From an uncultured Saprospiraceae bacterium (GTDB lineage Bacteria; Bacteroidota; Bacteroidia; Chitinophagales; Saprospiraceae), in contig CALFWO010000029.1 in the NCBI GenBank assembly GCA_937928045.1, forward strand, positions 62,001 to 126,000: a DNA stretch of 64,000 nt, written 5' to 3'. The notes beneath the pieces were generated by a model. The model did no database searches. It worked only from the letters and a program-made list of their open reading frames with translations, and was not told where the DNA came from. The first letter of the stretch is position 1. The number at the start of each line of letters is the position of its first letter. The position numbers and the translations under genes are program-made. Of this stretch, positions 9,346-18,596 are shown in pieces.

Positions 9346-9963
9346 TTAAGCTATCTGCCTAGTCAATTTTTCTATGAACTTTCCAACATGAATTCCATCT
9401 ACTAAGGCATGATGAACTTCTATTGAAATAGGCATCAATAAATCATCTCCTTGTTTAAAATACTTTCCGAAAACGATTCTCGGGATAGAGTCTGTTTTTC
9501 CTGATCTCGCATGTTTGAATTGAGTAAAACTAACCCATGGAATTGATGTAAAGTAGATTAAATCCGAGCGATACTTCTCCGGTTCCAAATCAATACTATT
9601 TTTCCTGAAATCGATCTCTTTCTTTCCTTCTTCGTGAAAAGTTGAAAAAATGGGATGATAATTAAAATACCCGAAGGTGAAAGTTTCATCTTCTTTTAAA
9701 ATTGTAGATCCGGGATGTATGAGTTCATATTCCAAGATTTCATTATTAACAATTCGGTGTTTGAATTCTGGAATTTCGTTGGCCACTTTCATACATACAT
9801 GTAGGGAGGCCAATAAAAAAGAATAATCATTCTTTTTACAAAAAGAATAAAGACCATTGATATTTACGTTACAAGTAATATTGAAAAAAGGGTCGTCGTA
9901 TGATTTATAAAAATCAAATGTTTTTTTTCGCTCGTACTGATCCAGATTTATTTTCTTATACAT
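9346..9963 (-). CDS. Chloramphenicol-acetyltransferase-fold acetyltransferase
   Basis: 205 residues, usual length for type A CAT proteins (about 210). The signature HHALVDGIH (184-192) has the HHxxxDG catalytic histidine and structural aspartate, and FASLHVCMKVANEIPEFKHRI-like and SIPWVSFTQF segments match the fold. CAT homologues in Bacteroidota genomes often sit far from resistance genes, and substrate cannot be inferred; a resistance role is possible but unsupported. It lies 3 bp after the MtfA-like gene on the same strand, so the two are probably co-transcribed. Confidence 0.88.
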   Translation of the reverse strand: MYKKINLDQYERKKTFDFYKSYDDPFFNITCNVNINGLYSFCKKNDYSFLLASLHVCMKVANEIPEFKHRIVNNEILEYELIHPGSTILKEDETFTFGYFNYHPIFSTFHEEGKKEIDFRKNSIDLEPEKYRSDLIYFTSIPWVSFTQFKHARSGKTDSIPRIVFGKYFKQGDDLLMPISIEVHHALVDGIHVGKFIEKLTRQIA

Positions 9964-9966
9964 TCG

Positions 9967-10746
9967 CTAGGCTAGATCTTGTCGGAATATCTCTTCCATT
10001 AGGTTAAATAATTCCGGATGTTTCTTGGAGAAAAGTTCTGGTTGGCTGAAAAAATATTCTGAAACCACTGATAAAAACTCAGCTTGATTGGTGGCTCCAT
10101 AAGGATTAATATCAGACTTACTTTTCTTTATCTCTACAATTTTATCATGCATCATCTTTACCCAAGGTATCGTAAATTGTCTTTGGGCGAGCATTTCTGG
10201 CAGACCATCAATAGCTCCATCGGACTTATCCAAAAGATGAACAAATTCATGAATCCCGACATTGCTTTTGCTCCATTCATTGTCGAAACCTTTGCGAAGC
10301 GCTGGCTTTGACAAAATCATAACTCTGTTCATAGCGCCAGAACCGACTTGTCCTAAGATATTTCTGTTTTTGCCAGTTGTCTCATAATTTTTGTTAAAAC
10401 TATTTGCATAAAGAAATACTTCTCCCAGATTTCTGTATTCCCATTGTGGAAATCCAAAAATCGGAATAACCGCGCTGGATGCCACTAATATTTTATCTAA
10501 ATCCTCCACTTCCGTATCTGCTCCAACGATGACAATATCATCAAGAAAATAAAGAATGGCTTGTTCAAACCGATCTTTTTCTTCCGCATTCAAAACTTGG
10601 TAAAATCTGACTTTTTCAACCAATAAAGATCTCCATGATTTCTTAAAAGGTTGACGTACTCTTTTCTTCTCGTAGAAAAATGTGCGCCAAGTCGCTAACA
10701 TTAGCAAAGACAATAGAACGAAAATACTTACAACCTTAGGTATCAA
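9967..10746 (-). CDS. mtfA: MtfA-family zinc metallopeptidase with membrane anchor
   Basis: MtfA proteins (peptidase family M90) bind and inactivate the repressor Mlc in E. coli and have weak aminopeptidase activity. Here residues about 3-20 form one hydrophobic anchor, and HEFVH (166-170) is the zinc-binding HExxH, with the more distal conserved NQAEFLSVVSEYFF supplying further glutamates. Length 259 is close to the family. Mlc is a proteobacterial target, so the substrate here is unknown. Upstream is divergent to a small secreted protein. Confidence 0.9.
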   Translation of the reverse strand: MIPKVVSIFVLLSLLMLATWRTFFYEKKRVRQPFKKSWRSLLVEKVRFYQVLNAEEKDRFEQAILYFLDDIVIVGADTEVEDLDKILVASSAVIPIFGFPQWEYRNLGEVFLYANSFNKNYETTGKNRNILGQVGSGAMNRVMILSKPALRKGFDNEWSKSNVGIHEFVHLLDKSDGAIDGLPEMLAQRQFTIPWVKMMHDKIVEIKKSKSDINPYGATNQAEFLSVVSEYFFSQPELFSKKHPELFNLMEEIFRQDLA

Positions 10747-10872
10747 TTCTTTTCTAAATGGTGAATTCTTAAAGATAACTTTTATTTCAAATCCAGCTAT
10801 AGATTATGCCGATAACATGAAGCGTAACCTTAAAGGAATTGGAATTATGAAATTTGATACTTAAATTCGACA

Positions 10873-11685
10873 ATGAGAATCATCATCTTACTTATAATTT
10901 TTTCCCTTTGTAATTTTGTTTGCCAATCTCAAGTCTATTTTTCTCAAATATTAGAAAACTATGTCTTGCTAGGGCCTGAAAATGTTTCAGATGTAAATGT
11001 TGACGTTGCTAACTTTTATAAAAGTGATTTACAAGGCGCTTCGAACCAACTTCAAAAATTTATATCAGACAACCAGAATACAATCGCAAAATTGAAGGAA
11101 GGTAAAGTTCGTAAGAAAGTCAAAAGAGAAATTGAGGCAATAGAATTCGACACTGAGAAAGTTCAAGATGAATTAGAAATTTATCTTGAATATATATTGC
11201 TTTGGGAACAATGCATATCGCAAAAAACAAATGAGGCAGCATTAGTCATTTTCATAAAAGACAACCCAAGAAAATGCATTAAGATCCAAACCAAAATCGG
11301 CGACATCGACCCGAAGGGATTGAAAATTGAAACAAAAGAAATTGCTGAAGATCCCATAGAATTTATTCGTATGCAAACAGCCGCACCGAGAACAATGTGG
11401 GTGAAGAAGAAGGTTGACAACAACTGTGTTTCTGCTGACCCAGATGATTGTTTAGTTTGGTGCTTGGTAGAAGTTACCGGCGGCTACAGCATGTCTGAAG
11501 GTAATATCCAATATAAATCTTTCGAAGGCTGTCCTAAGGGATTTGAGATCAATGCCGAAGCCATGGTTTGTCAAAGAGCGAACGCTGAGGTATCAGGAAA
11601 AGATTCAAAAATGTTTTTTCTTTCAACTCCCGATCATACCGACTTAAAGGTCATAAGTTGGCAAAAAGTTGATTGTTCAAATTGA
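10873..11685 (+). CDS. Secreted protein of unknown function
   Basis: 270 residues with a clear signal peptide (MRIIILLIIFSLCNFVCQSQ). A helical, lysine-rich stretch follows (about 55-105), then a C-terminal part with many cysteines (CVSADPDDCLVWCLVEV, EGCPKG, MVCQ, VDCSN) that could form disulfides in the periplasm or outside. I do not recognise the family. No T9SS sorting domain at the C-terminus. It stands alone between the divergent mtfA gene and the large CUB/PKD protein. Confidence 0.65.
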   Translation: MRIIILLIIFSLCNFVCQSQVYFSQILENYVLLGPENVSDVNVDVANFYKSDLQGASNQLQKFISDNQNTIAKLKEGKVRKKVKREIEAIEFDTEKVQDELEIYLEYILLWEQCISQKTNEAALVIFIKDNPRKCIKIQTKIGDIDPKGLKIETKEIAEDPIEFIRMQTAAPRTMWVKKKVDNNCVSADPDDCLVWCLVEVTGGYSMSEGNIQYKSFEGCPKGFEINAEAMVCQRANAEVSGKDSKMFFLSTPDHTDLKVISWQKVDCSN

Positions 11686-11834
11686 GTTAAAATATTGGAT
11701 TTTTTAACTTTATAGTATGATATTTGTAGCAAATACGAATACTTAAGCCCTGTAAGAAAAAACTGTTTGAAACATTTTTGAAAATGTTCACTTCCTTTAT
11801 CTGCAGAGCATTCCTAAAAGCGATTTCAAACAAT

Positions 11835-14800
11835 ATGACAAATTTTAGTCGATTCAACTCAGCCCTATTCATTTCGATTCTGATGTTTGCATTTCAAATA
11901 ACTGTTGTCACAGTTTCAAGTGCTATGGCGGACACCATAATATTGAATGATATCAATTTATCAACTTCACTATGTTCAGGACTCTTAGTTGATGATGGCG
12001 GCGTAGACAATAACTATAGCGATGACCAAAATAACGCTTTGACAATACAAAGTCCTGGGGCTGCAGCTTATCAATTAAATTTCCAGACCTTTTTAACTGA
12101 ATTGTGTTGTGATAATTTAACTGTTACAGGATTTACAAATGGGGTTCAATCTTTTTTCGAAACCTTTCGCGGAAACCAAAGTGGAGCAATGCGAACCATT
12201 CCCGCTGAATATTTAGAAATTAATTTTTCTGCCGATGGATCAAGTGCAGACCTTGGATTCGAAATTGCATTTAGTTGCATAACCCCATCCATTCCAGTTG
12301 CGAATTTTTCGGCGTCAAATACAATTCCTTGTGATTCCGAGGTAAACCTATCTGATCAATCTTCAGGGTTTCCGGACAGCTGGTCATGGTACTTAAATGA
12401 TATTCTAGTATCAAATGAGATGAATCCATCGATTGATTTAATGATGGAAGGATTTTATTCAGTAAAACTAGTTGCCTGTAATGCTTTGGGTTGTGACACG
12501 TTGGAGAAAATCGATTACATCAATTATATCGCCGGACAAGAATTTTGTGATACCACTTATTTGATAAACAACTTAAATGCATTTAGCGCAGAATGTACTG
12601 GAGTAATTGTCGATGATGGAGGAATCAATGGCCATTATTCTAATGACATAAATTCAAATTTAAGAGTTAATGTTCCCGGTGCCATTGGCTATAGAGTTAC
12701 CGTTAAAAATTTTAATACGGAGGCTTGCTGTACAGAATTATACATTCTTAAAGACGACGGAAATGGGCAGCAATTTGTACAGTCATTTACCGGGAATGTT
12801 TCCACCCCAAATTCATTTGACATTTATGGGAATGAAATAATTTTCAATTGGCTTAGCAACGGAGGACAAGGTGCAGAAGGATTCGATATTACTTGGGAAT
12901 GTCTAGTTCCATCCGAACCTTCAGCTGATTTCTTTGCCGGAAACACACAAGTCTGCAATGGTTTCATTTCATTATTCGATCAAAGTTCTGGCGTTCCTGA
13001 TTCCTGGGAGTGGTTGATTAACGGTGTAGTTATATCTACTGAACAAAATCCTGAGTTTCTATTAACTAATGAAGGGATTTACGATGTAGAACTGAGGGCT
13101 TGTAATAGTTTTGGTTGCGATACAATTATTAAAGAAAATTATATCACATATGAAGCAATAGGATTTTGCGATACATTCTACTTTAATGGTTTCCAGCAAA
13201 TCAATTCTTGTCAAGGAGTTCTATATGACAATGGCGGACCTGATGGGGATTATCAACCATTTGAAGGTGGAGACTTTGAGCTTAATTTCCCTGGAGGAGA
13301 TGGTGTTCGGATAACAGTAAAGTCATTTAATGTCGGAAATGATGCATCACTGTTTATTGAAGATCCGCAGAATGGAATTTTCTTATATAATTTAACCGGC
13401 GAAGTAGATAGCTTTTCTTTTGAAGTTGCTACTTCTCAACTATACATGGGATTTTACGGTGGTTTTGAAACTGCCCCTGGTTTTGAAATCACTTATGAAT
13501 GTATTGATGCAAGTTTACCGGTTTCATTTTTTGATATTGCGCAGCAAGCTCAATGCAGTCCAATCGTAGAATTTTCAAATCTAACATCAGGACTAGCCTC
13601 TGAATGGACCTGGAAAGTCAATGGGAATTTCGTTTCAGATCAATTCTTGTACACTCATGAATTAGAACCTGGCGTAAGTACAACCATTTCGCTTACCGGT
13701 TGCAATGCGATTGGTTGTGATACCTATACATTGCCTACTCCACTATTATTTGATCCCGCCAGCACGGATTGTGCGGTAATTAATTTGTCAGAGAATAACT
13801 TTGCACAGTTTTCTAATAACTGCGAAGGAACACTTTATGACTCTGGTGGTCCAAATGGAAATTACTCCGGACTATCTTTTCCGACAATAAGAATAAGCAA
13901 TCAAGATGTAGAAGGATATGAAATTAATGTTGAAGAAATGAACTTAGCACCAGGGGATTACTTAGAAGTTTACCAAGCCAATGACTATAGCTTTACTTAT
14001 ATTCAAACGTTAGATAACTCCACTACCGATTTTAATTTTTACGCTTACGGAACAGATCTAATCATAAATTTCTATTCTAACAATGTAGAAGGCGCTGAAG
14101 GATTTAAAATCAACTGGGCTTGCAAAACAGATAGTATTCCACCGTTTCTTCAGGTTAATTTTTTCGATGACTTCTGCAGTAACACTTTCTTTTTCGAGTC
14201 CTTTTCATTTGCGGCAGATCAAATAATTTGGGACCTTGGAGATGGAACCATTACGACTGGAGAGACCGTTAGCCACACTTATACAGACAACGGCGACTAT
14301 ACGGTAACTGCAATGGCCATCAATGATATTGATACCAGCTTTTTCACAACAACAGTACAAGCTAATTTCAAAGAAGTTGAATTTGATGCACCCACTGAGA
14401 TATTTGTCAATCTCGCTTTTACTGCTGAGTTAACCAGCCATGAAGAGTTCGAATACGTCCAAAATTTTTGGTATCTAAATGGTGAGTTCATAGGTGATGG
14501 TCAATCTATAACCTTTAACCTTAGTCAGGTAGGCAACAATGAATTGCGTTGTGAAATGTTAGATAATTATGGATGTGAAACCATTTTTGTTCAAACCATT
14601 GAAGGACTTATGAACTCCTCAAACATCAATCCTTCGGATTTGACTTTTTCAATATATCCGAACCCAACACCTGATAAAATAAGAATCGAAGGATTAAATG
14701 TATTGAATATTAATACGCATGTTCAAATTCATGATGCTTTGGGACAACAGTTTTTTAATCAAGATTTAGTAAAAAATAACGAATTACTAAATTTAGACTT

Positions 14801-14882
14801 GACTGCATTAAAACCTGGAGTTTACTTCATAACCATTGAAGTTGATGCTCAAAAAGGCACCAAGCGATTTGTTAAGCTTTAA
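11835..14882 (+). CDS. Large secreted CUB-like/PKD-like repeat protein with T9SS sorting domain
   Basis: About 1015 residues. Four CUB-like modules, each opening with a Cys-x-Gly-x-(L/V)-x-D-(D/N/S)-GG pattern (for example SCQGVLYDNGGPDGDY) and closing with an EGFxIxWxC-type strand, alternate with four PKD/Ig-like modules (first three with the xWxWxxN and CNxxGCDT signature, the fourth with a classic WDLGDGT PKD). The end is a type A T9SS domain: SIYPNPTPDKIRIEG, then GVYFITIEV and a basic KRFVKL tail. This implies transport across the outer membrane and anchoring or release at the surface, probably as an adhesin. The frame opens upstream at 11778, but ATG at 11835 gives a proper signal peptide (MTNFSRFNSALFISILMFAF); ATG 11784 is the alternative. 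Confidence 0.85.
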   Translation: MTNFSRFNSALFISILMFAFQITVVTVSSAMADTIILNDINLSTSLCSGLLVDDGGVDNNYSDDQNNALTIQSPGAAAYQLNFQTFLTELCCDNLTVTGFTNGVQSFFETFRGNQSGAMRTIPAEYLEINFSADGSSADLGFEIAFSCITPSIPVANFSASNTIPCDSEVNLSDQSSGFPDSWSWYLNDILVSNEMNPSIDLMMEGFYSVKLVACNALGCDTLEKIDYINYIAGQEFCDTTYLINNLNAFSAECTGVIVDDGGINGHYSNDINSNLRVNVPGAIGYRVTVKNFNTEACCTELYILKDDGNGQQFVQSFTGNVSTPNSFDIYGNEIIFNWLSNGGQGAEGFDITWECLVPSEPSADFFAGNTQVCNGFISLFDQSSGVPDSWEWLINGVVISTEQNPEFLLTNEGIYDVELRACNSFGCDTIIKENYITYEAIGFCDTFYFNGFQQINSCQGVLYDNGGPDGDYQPFEGGDFELNFPGGDGVRITVKSFNVGNDASLFIEDPQNGIFLYNLTGEVDSFSFEVATSQLYMGFYGGFETAPGFEITYECIDASLPVSFFDIAQQAQCSPIVEFSNLTSGLASEWTWKVNGNFVSDQFLYTHELEPGVSTTISLTGCNAIGCDTYTLPTPLLFDPASTDCAVINLSENNFAQFSNNCEGTLYDSGGPNGNYSGLSFPTIRISNQDVEGYEINVEEMNLAPGDYLEVYQANDYSFTYIQTLDNSTTDFNFYAYGTDLIINFYSNNVEGAEGFKINWACKTDSIPPFLQVNFFDDFCSNTFFFESFSFAADQIIWDLGDGTITTGETVSHTYTDNGDYTVTAMAINDIDTSFFTTTVQANFKEVEFDAPTEIFVNLAFTAELTSHEEFEYVQNFWYLNGEFIGDGQSITFNLSQVGNNELRCEMLDNYGCETIFVQTIEGLMNSSNINPSDLTFSIYPNPTPDKIRIEGLNVLNINTHVQIHDALGQQFFNQDLVKNNELLNLDLTALKPGVYFITIEVDAQKGTKRFVKL

Positions 14883-15038
14883 AACCCTTAACGGAATATA
14901 CAAAAATTAGATTTGCATTTATTTTGGCAGGGTTACCAATTCAATCGAGTTGCTAAACCTTTGCGCTAAGTATACGTTAATGTCTATGGTCAAAGCGATT
15001 AAGTCTAAGGTTCTTAGTTTCTTTGTCGCTACACATCA

Positions 15039-16391
15039 ATGAGTAATAAATCCAATTTTGGTACTGAAGAGTTAGGAAAGTTGCTTCGCAAACAAGCAAT
15101 CCCAGCATCTATAGGCATTCTGGTGATGTCTATCTATGGAATTGTAGATACTATTTTCATCGGAAGATGGGTAGGTTCAAATGGGATAGGAGCTGTTACT
15201 GTAGTTATGCCTATCACCTATTTAATCTCAAGCATAGGAATGGCTATTGGAATTGGTGGTTCTTCAATTATCTCGAGAGCATTGGGTGAAGAAAACCCAA
15301 AGAAAGCCATTAAAACATTTGGTAATCAAATCGTGCTAACGTTTTCACTGGCCACATTAGTTGTTATTCTTGGTTTTCAATATTGCGAATTCGTCATAGA
15401 TTTATTTGGTGGAAAAGGTGAAGTTTTTGAACCGGCTGTTACTTATTTTAAAATTAGCCTATTTGGTATTCCATTTTTGGCCTGGGCCATGATGAGTAAT
15501 ACCGTGATTCGGGCTTTAGGATATCCTAAGATGGCGATGTATGTCCTCATTGTTCCTGCCATCGTAAATCTAATCTTAGACCCTATTTTAATTGCCTATT
15601 TCGACATGGGAATAAGTGGTGCCGCGTGGGCGACTACTATTGCTTATTTCATGAGTGCCATTTACACGCTTTGGTTTTTCATTTTCAGACAAAAACAAAT
15701 GAAGTTGACTGGAGCGTCGCTGATGCTTTCTTCAGAAATCATCAAGGAGATAACTTCACTTGGCTCAGTTACCCTAGCTCGCCAAGGAACCATTGCTGCA
15801 CTTTCGATTTTATTAAATAATGCTTTATTTACCTATGGCGCAGAAGCCGGATTATCGGCTTATGGAATTATTGGTCGTGTTATGATGTTTGCCAATTTCC
15901 CGGTGCTTGGTGTCACTCAAGGCTTTATTCCTGTAGTAGGATTTAATTTTGGGGCAAAACTATTCAATAGAGTAGAAAATTTGATTCGTATTTCGATCAA
16001 AGCTGCAACTTTCATTGCTTTGGGAATCTTTGTTTGTATCATGGCCTTCACACCTTACATCGTCAGGATATTCACAACAGAGCAAGAATTAATCGAGGTA
16101 ACGGTTACAGCTATTAGAATAGCATTCTTAGCTACGCCTTTAATTGCGATCAATCTAATTGGAAGTGCCTACTATCAAGCGATTGGAAAAGCAATTCCAG
16201 CGCTACTACTAACCTTAACTAAGCAAGGGTTTTTCTTGATTCCACTAATACTGTTATTGCCAGGACTTTTTGGAATCAATGGAATTTGGGCCGCATTCCC
16301 TATTGCCGATGCAGGAGCGGCATTAGTTACTTTCTGGTTCCTGAGAAAAGGATTGATTGACCTTAAAAAGATGAAAGAAATATCTGAGTAA
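15039..16391 (+). CDS. MATE-family multidrug/metabolite efflux transporter
   Basis: 450 residues with twelve hydrophobic segments in two similar halves, typical of MATE antiporters. Recognisable pieces are SIYGIVDTIFIGRWVG (first helix pair), GGSSIISRALGEEN, and the second-half counterpart TQGFIPVVGFNFGAK. Members export cationic drugs or metabolites using sodium or proton gradients; substrate cannot be told. The downstream lipoprotein starts 15 bp after the stop and is likely in the same transcript, with a terminator following both. Confidence 0.93.
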   Translation: MSNKSNFGTEELGKLLRKQAIPASIGILVMSIYGIVDTIFIGRWVGSNGIGAVTVVMPITYLISSIGMAIGIGGSSIISRALGEENPKKAIKTFGNQIVLTFSLATLVVILGFQYCEFVIDLFGGKGEVFEPAVTYFKISLFGIPFLAWAMMSNTVIRALGYPKMAMYVLIVPAIVNLILDPILIAYFDMGISGAAWATTIAYFMSAIYTLWFFIFRQKQMKLTGASLMLSSEIIKEITSLGSVTLARQGTIAALSILLNNALFTYGAEAGLSAYGIIGRVMMFANFPVLGVTQGFIPVVGFNFGAKLFNRVENLIRISIKAATFIALGIFVCIMAFTPYIVRIFTTEQELIEVTVTAIRIAFLATPLIAINLIGSAYYQAIGKAIPALLLTLTKQGFFLIPLILLLPGLFGINGIWAAFPIADAGAALVTFWFLRKGLIDLKKMKEISE

Positions 16392-16406
16392 TGTTTAATT
16401 TTGGTT

Positions 16407-16847
16407 ATGAATATTATTCAGTCAATTTACTACTTATTGATTACTTTATTGATTATTACGAGCTGTACAGAACAACCGAAAAATGCTCAAAAGAACAATA
16501 CAACTACTCCCAAAGCAAATACAATTATTAAAAAAGAGACCTCTGAAAAATTAGCTCCTCAAGGTCCAACACAAGATACCAAAGAAACTATTGAAGGCAT
16601 GTTTGTTTATATGGCGGACGCAAATATGTTTTTTCCTTGTGATGGTTCTGCACGTCTTCCTATTGCTTCTTCTCCAGTATATTTAGAATTAGAAAAAAAT
16701 TACTTGGCATTGGTCGATGGTGGAACCAAAATTTTCGTTGAAGTAACCGGCGAAATCAAAGCCTCGAAATCCGTTGAAGGAAACACGACGCTATCAACAC
16801 TTTTCATTTCGAAAATTAATAGAATAAGTAAAGATCAGAAATGTTAG
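16407..16847 (+). CDS. Small lipoprotein, NlpE C-terminal-domain-like
   Basis: A 146-residue lipoprotein: hydrophobic segment ending in LIITSC, then a disordered Thr/Lys/Asn-rich linker and a compact domain from about residue 60. The pattern GMFVYMADANMFFPCDGSAR ... YLELEKNYLALVDGG ... VEVTGEI resembles the OB-like C-terminal domain of NlpE-type lipoproteins; this is a pattern judgement, not a firm assignment. The frame extends two codons upstream to a TTG, but the ATG at 16407 is the natural start. It shares the operon with the MATE gene; role unknown. Confidence 0.6.
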   Translation: MNIIQSIYYLLITLLIITSCTEQPKNAQKNNTTTPKANTIIKKETSEKLAPQGPTQDTKETIEGMFVYMADANMFFPCDGSARLPIASSPVYLELEKNYLALVDGGTKIFVEVTGEIKASKSVEGNTTLSTLFISKINRISKDQKC

Positions 16848-16918
16848 ATTGCGCCAATAGAAACGGGGAATCAAAAAGACTCCCCGCATCACTAAATACT
16901 AAACGGCGCTATCTTTTT
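16846..16918 (+). terminator. Terminator-like nested hairpin after the MATE/lipoprotein pair
   Basis: Outer arms AGATTGCGCC (16846-16855) and GGCGCTATCT (16905-16914) pair at 9 of 10 positions and are followed by a T-run; an inner hairpin uses CGGGGA (16864-16869) and TCCCCG (16881-16886). It overlaps the lipoprotein stop and lies between convergent genes. The inner hairpin pairs slightly better on the minus strand (G-U instead of A-C), so it may work both ways. Confidence 0.6.
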
Positions 16919-18050
16919 ATTCAACAATAATTTTCTTGGTGGTACTCCCTTTTTCTGTATTCACTTGAAGGAATTATATTCCTTTTTGGTTAGGAGTGTT
17001 TACCGTAAGATGGTTAGTTGCTAGATTGTTATAGTCAATATATTCTAATTCTCTACCAAGATTGTCCATCCAAAATATTGATGTCATTTTCGTTTCTTCG
17101 TAAAATTGAATAGAGATAAATTCATGCGCAGGATTAGGACTAACAAGGGCTTCTAATGAAACTTCTTTTTTTCCTAAACTACTTAAAACAAAAGTTGGAA
17201 AATAGAAATCAGCACTGATATCCCAACTGGAGACAATTTGGCTAGCAACCGGTTCGTAATAGCCAGCACCTATCTCCGCTAATGGCAATAGATAACCTCT
17301 TTTTCTATATTCAACAAAATCATGTGTGATTTGATCTGACAAACTCCAGGCTCCATTTACTGCTGTGTATATCTCAATATTAGAAAGATGAATTAATCGA
17401 CATACATCAGAAAAGGACTCTTGATGCGGAGAGATATATTCTCCTTCGGCATCAAAGACATATACATCTTGAATGTGAATAGAATCCGTTCCATTTGGCC
17501 TCACGTCAATTTCAAAACGCTCCATATGAACAGTATCACCCAAAGAAATATTGAAAGGAATATTTCTGCCGGGTCCAAAATGAACCCCGTGATAATAAAT
17601 CCATTCTTGAGGGGTAGAAGATCCCATGGTTGCCATTTCTCCCATGATTTGCAATCCTTCATCTTCAATTCTGAAAGGCATATACCAGTTCGCTCCGGCG
17701 GTTTCCAAATAATTTAAATAAAAATCTACGGACTCAAATACTTCCGGCACATTCACCAAATCTTCTCCGCCAACAATTTTAACGTGGCCCAAAGCATTAT
17801 TTTCATTGATATCCATGATTAATTCTCCTGCAATAATATCTGAAGTATTGCCATAGGCGCTGAAATCAAAAACAGAATTGGGTCCCGAATCTCCAAGATC
17901 TACATCAAAGGCCTGGTCGCCTCCGGAAGAAAAAGCAACAAACCATTCATCTCCGATAACGGGTATAATATCAGAAGAATAAATTGGAGTTTGAGTCCAT
18001 AACGAGAATTGGATTCCAATTACTAACAGACAAATAAAAGTTAGTTTCAT
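16917..18050 (-). pseudogene. Secreted T9SS-type protein with an in-frame stop inside its sorting domain
   Basis: Signal peptide (MKLTFICLLVIGIQFSLWTQ), a beta-rich body of unknown family, then a T9SS sorting domain starting SPNPAHEFISIQFYEE. Translation stops after NTPNQKGI at TAA 16974-16976, giving 358 residues. Reading on in the same frame gives FLQVNTEKGSTTKKIIVE and then a second TAA (16917-16919). Reading the first TAA as Tyr would yield GIYFLQVNTEKGSTTKKIIVE-like text, the textbook end of a type A sorting domain. So one base (TAT or TAC to TAA) separates this from an intact gene. Either a genuine nonsense mutation or a sequencing error. If real, the product probably reaches the periplasm but may not be exported by T9SS. 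The intact reading ends at 16917; the shortened ORF ends at 16974. Confidence 0.8.
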
Positions 18051-18263
18051 TCATTTGTTTTTTGATGAGCAGTAATCATTCAAACATCAAAAAACAAGCC
18101 AAGACCTTCCTTTATATTTGATTATCAATACATTAGATATTAATTTACAATCAAATATTTAGTGAACGGTCATTAATCTTTAGTAAAGAACCTATAATCT
18201 AGAGAAGAGGTAGATCCGGTAATCTCAAACAGGAATATCAATTTCAGAGTTTCATTTAAGACA

Positions 18264-18300
18264 TTAAAAAAGGATCCACAAATACTTGTGAATCCTTTTT
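18264..18300 (-). terminator. Rho-independent terminator of the tRNA gene
   Basis: Arms of AAAAAGGATTCACAA and its partner TTGTGGATCCTTTTT (minus-strand sense) form a 15-bp stem with one U-G wobble and a short loop, ending in a T-run, immediately after the tRNA 3' end. The wobble is only a legal pair on the minus strand (it is C-A on the plus strand), which confirms the direction. Confidence 0.85.
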
Positions 18301-18301
18301 G

Positions 18302-18375
18302 TAGCGAGAGGGAGACTTGAACTCCCGACCTCTAGATTATGAATCTAGCGCTCTAACCAGCTGAGCTACCTCGCC
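18302..18375 (-). tRNA. tRNA-Met (anticodon CAT, elongator type)
   Basis: A 74-nt cloverleaf on the minus strand. Acceptor arms GGCGAGG and TCTCGCT pair with wobbles at both ends, D-arm contains GTAGCTCAGCTGGTTAGAGC, the anticodon stem is CTAGA/TCTAG around loop TTCATAA (anticodon CAT), and the T-loop is GTTCAAGTC. CCA is not encoded. Anticodon CAT could be initiator Met, elongator Met or lysidine-modified Ile. The anticodon stem lacks the three G-C pairs of initiators, and the GGCGAGG start resembles elongator tRNA-Met of Bacteroidota rather than tRNA-Ile2. Confidence 0.95.
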
Positions 18376-18402
18376 AAGATTGCCTTATTCCTAAAGCGAG
18401 CG

Positions 18403-18434
18403 CAAAGATACGTGTTTTGCACATTTGAAACCAA
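18403..18434 (-). promoter_or_regulatory. Promoter of the tRNA-Met gene
   Basis: On the minus strand TTG (18432-18434), a 21-bp spacer and TATCTTTG (18403-18410) make a near-perfect Bacteroidota vegetative promoter. It ends 27 bp before the mature tRNA 5' end, giving a short leader to be removed by RNase P. Confidence 0.75.
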
Positions 18435-18596
18435 GAAAATTCAATAAATTTTATTCTTATCGAACTTAAAGGACTTGGGATTGCATACTGTTGGATGCGT
18501 GATTAGTACCTAGAATCAAATGAATTAGAGTAGAATGAATGGCAATTCGTTCGAAAAGCTTATACAACAACTACTTACGGCTCATTACAGCTTCTA

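Noticed and set aside
9346-9963. Antibiotic resistance island
   Set aside because: A single CAT-fold protein without mobile genes or change in composition; chromosomal CAT homologues are common.
10682-10864. 60-codon plus-strand frame before the small secreted protein
   Set aside because: Overlaps the divergent MtfA gene start, has no motif, and the ATG at 10873 gives a proper signal peptide.
16974-16976. Stop codon read-through or recoding (for example selenocysteine) in the T9SS protein
   Set aside because: The stop is TAA rather than TGA and the missing residue is a structural Tyr of the sorting domain; a point mutation or sequence error is simpler.
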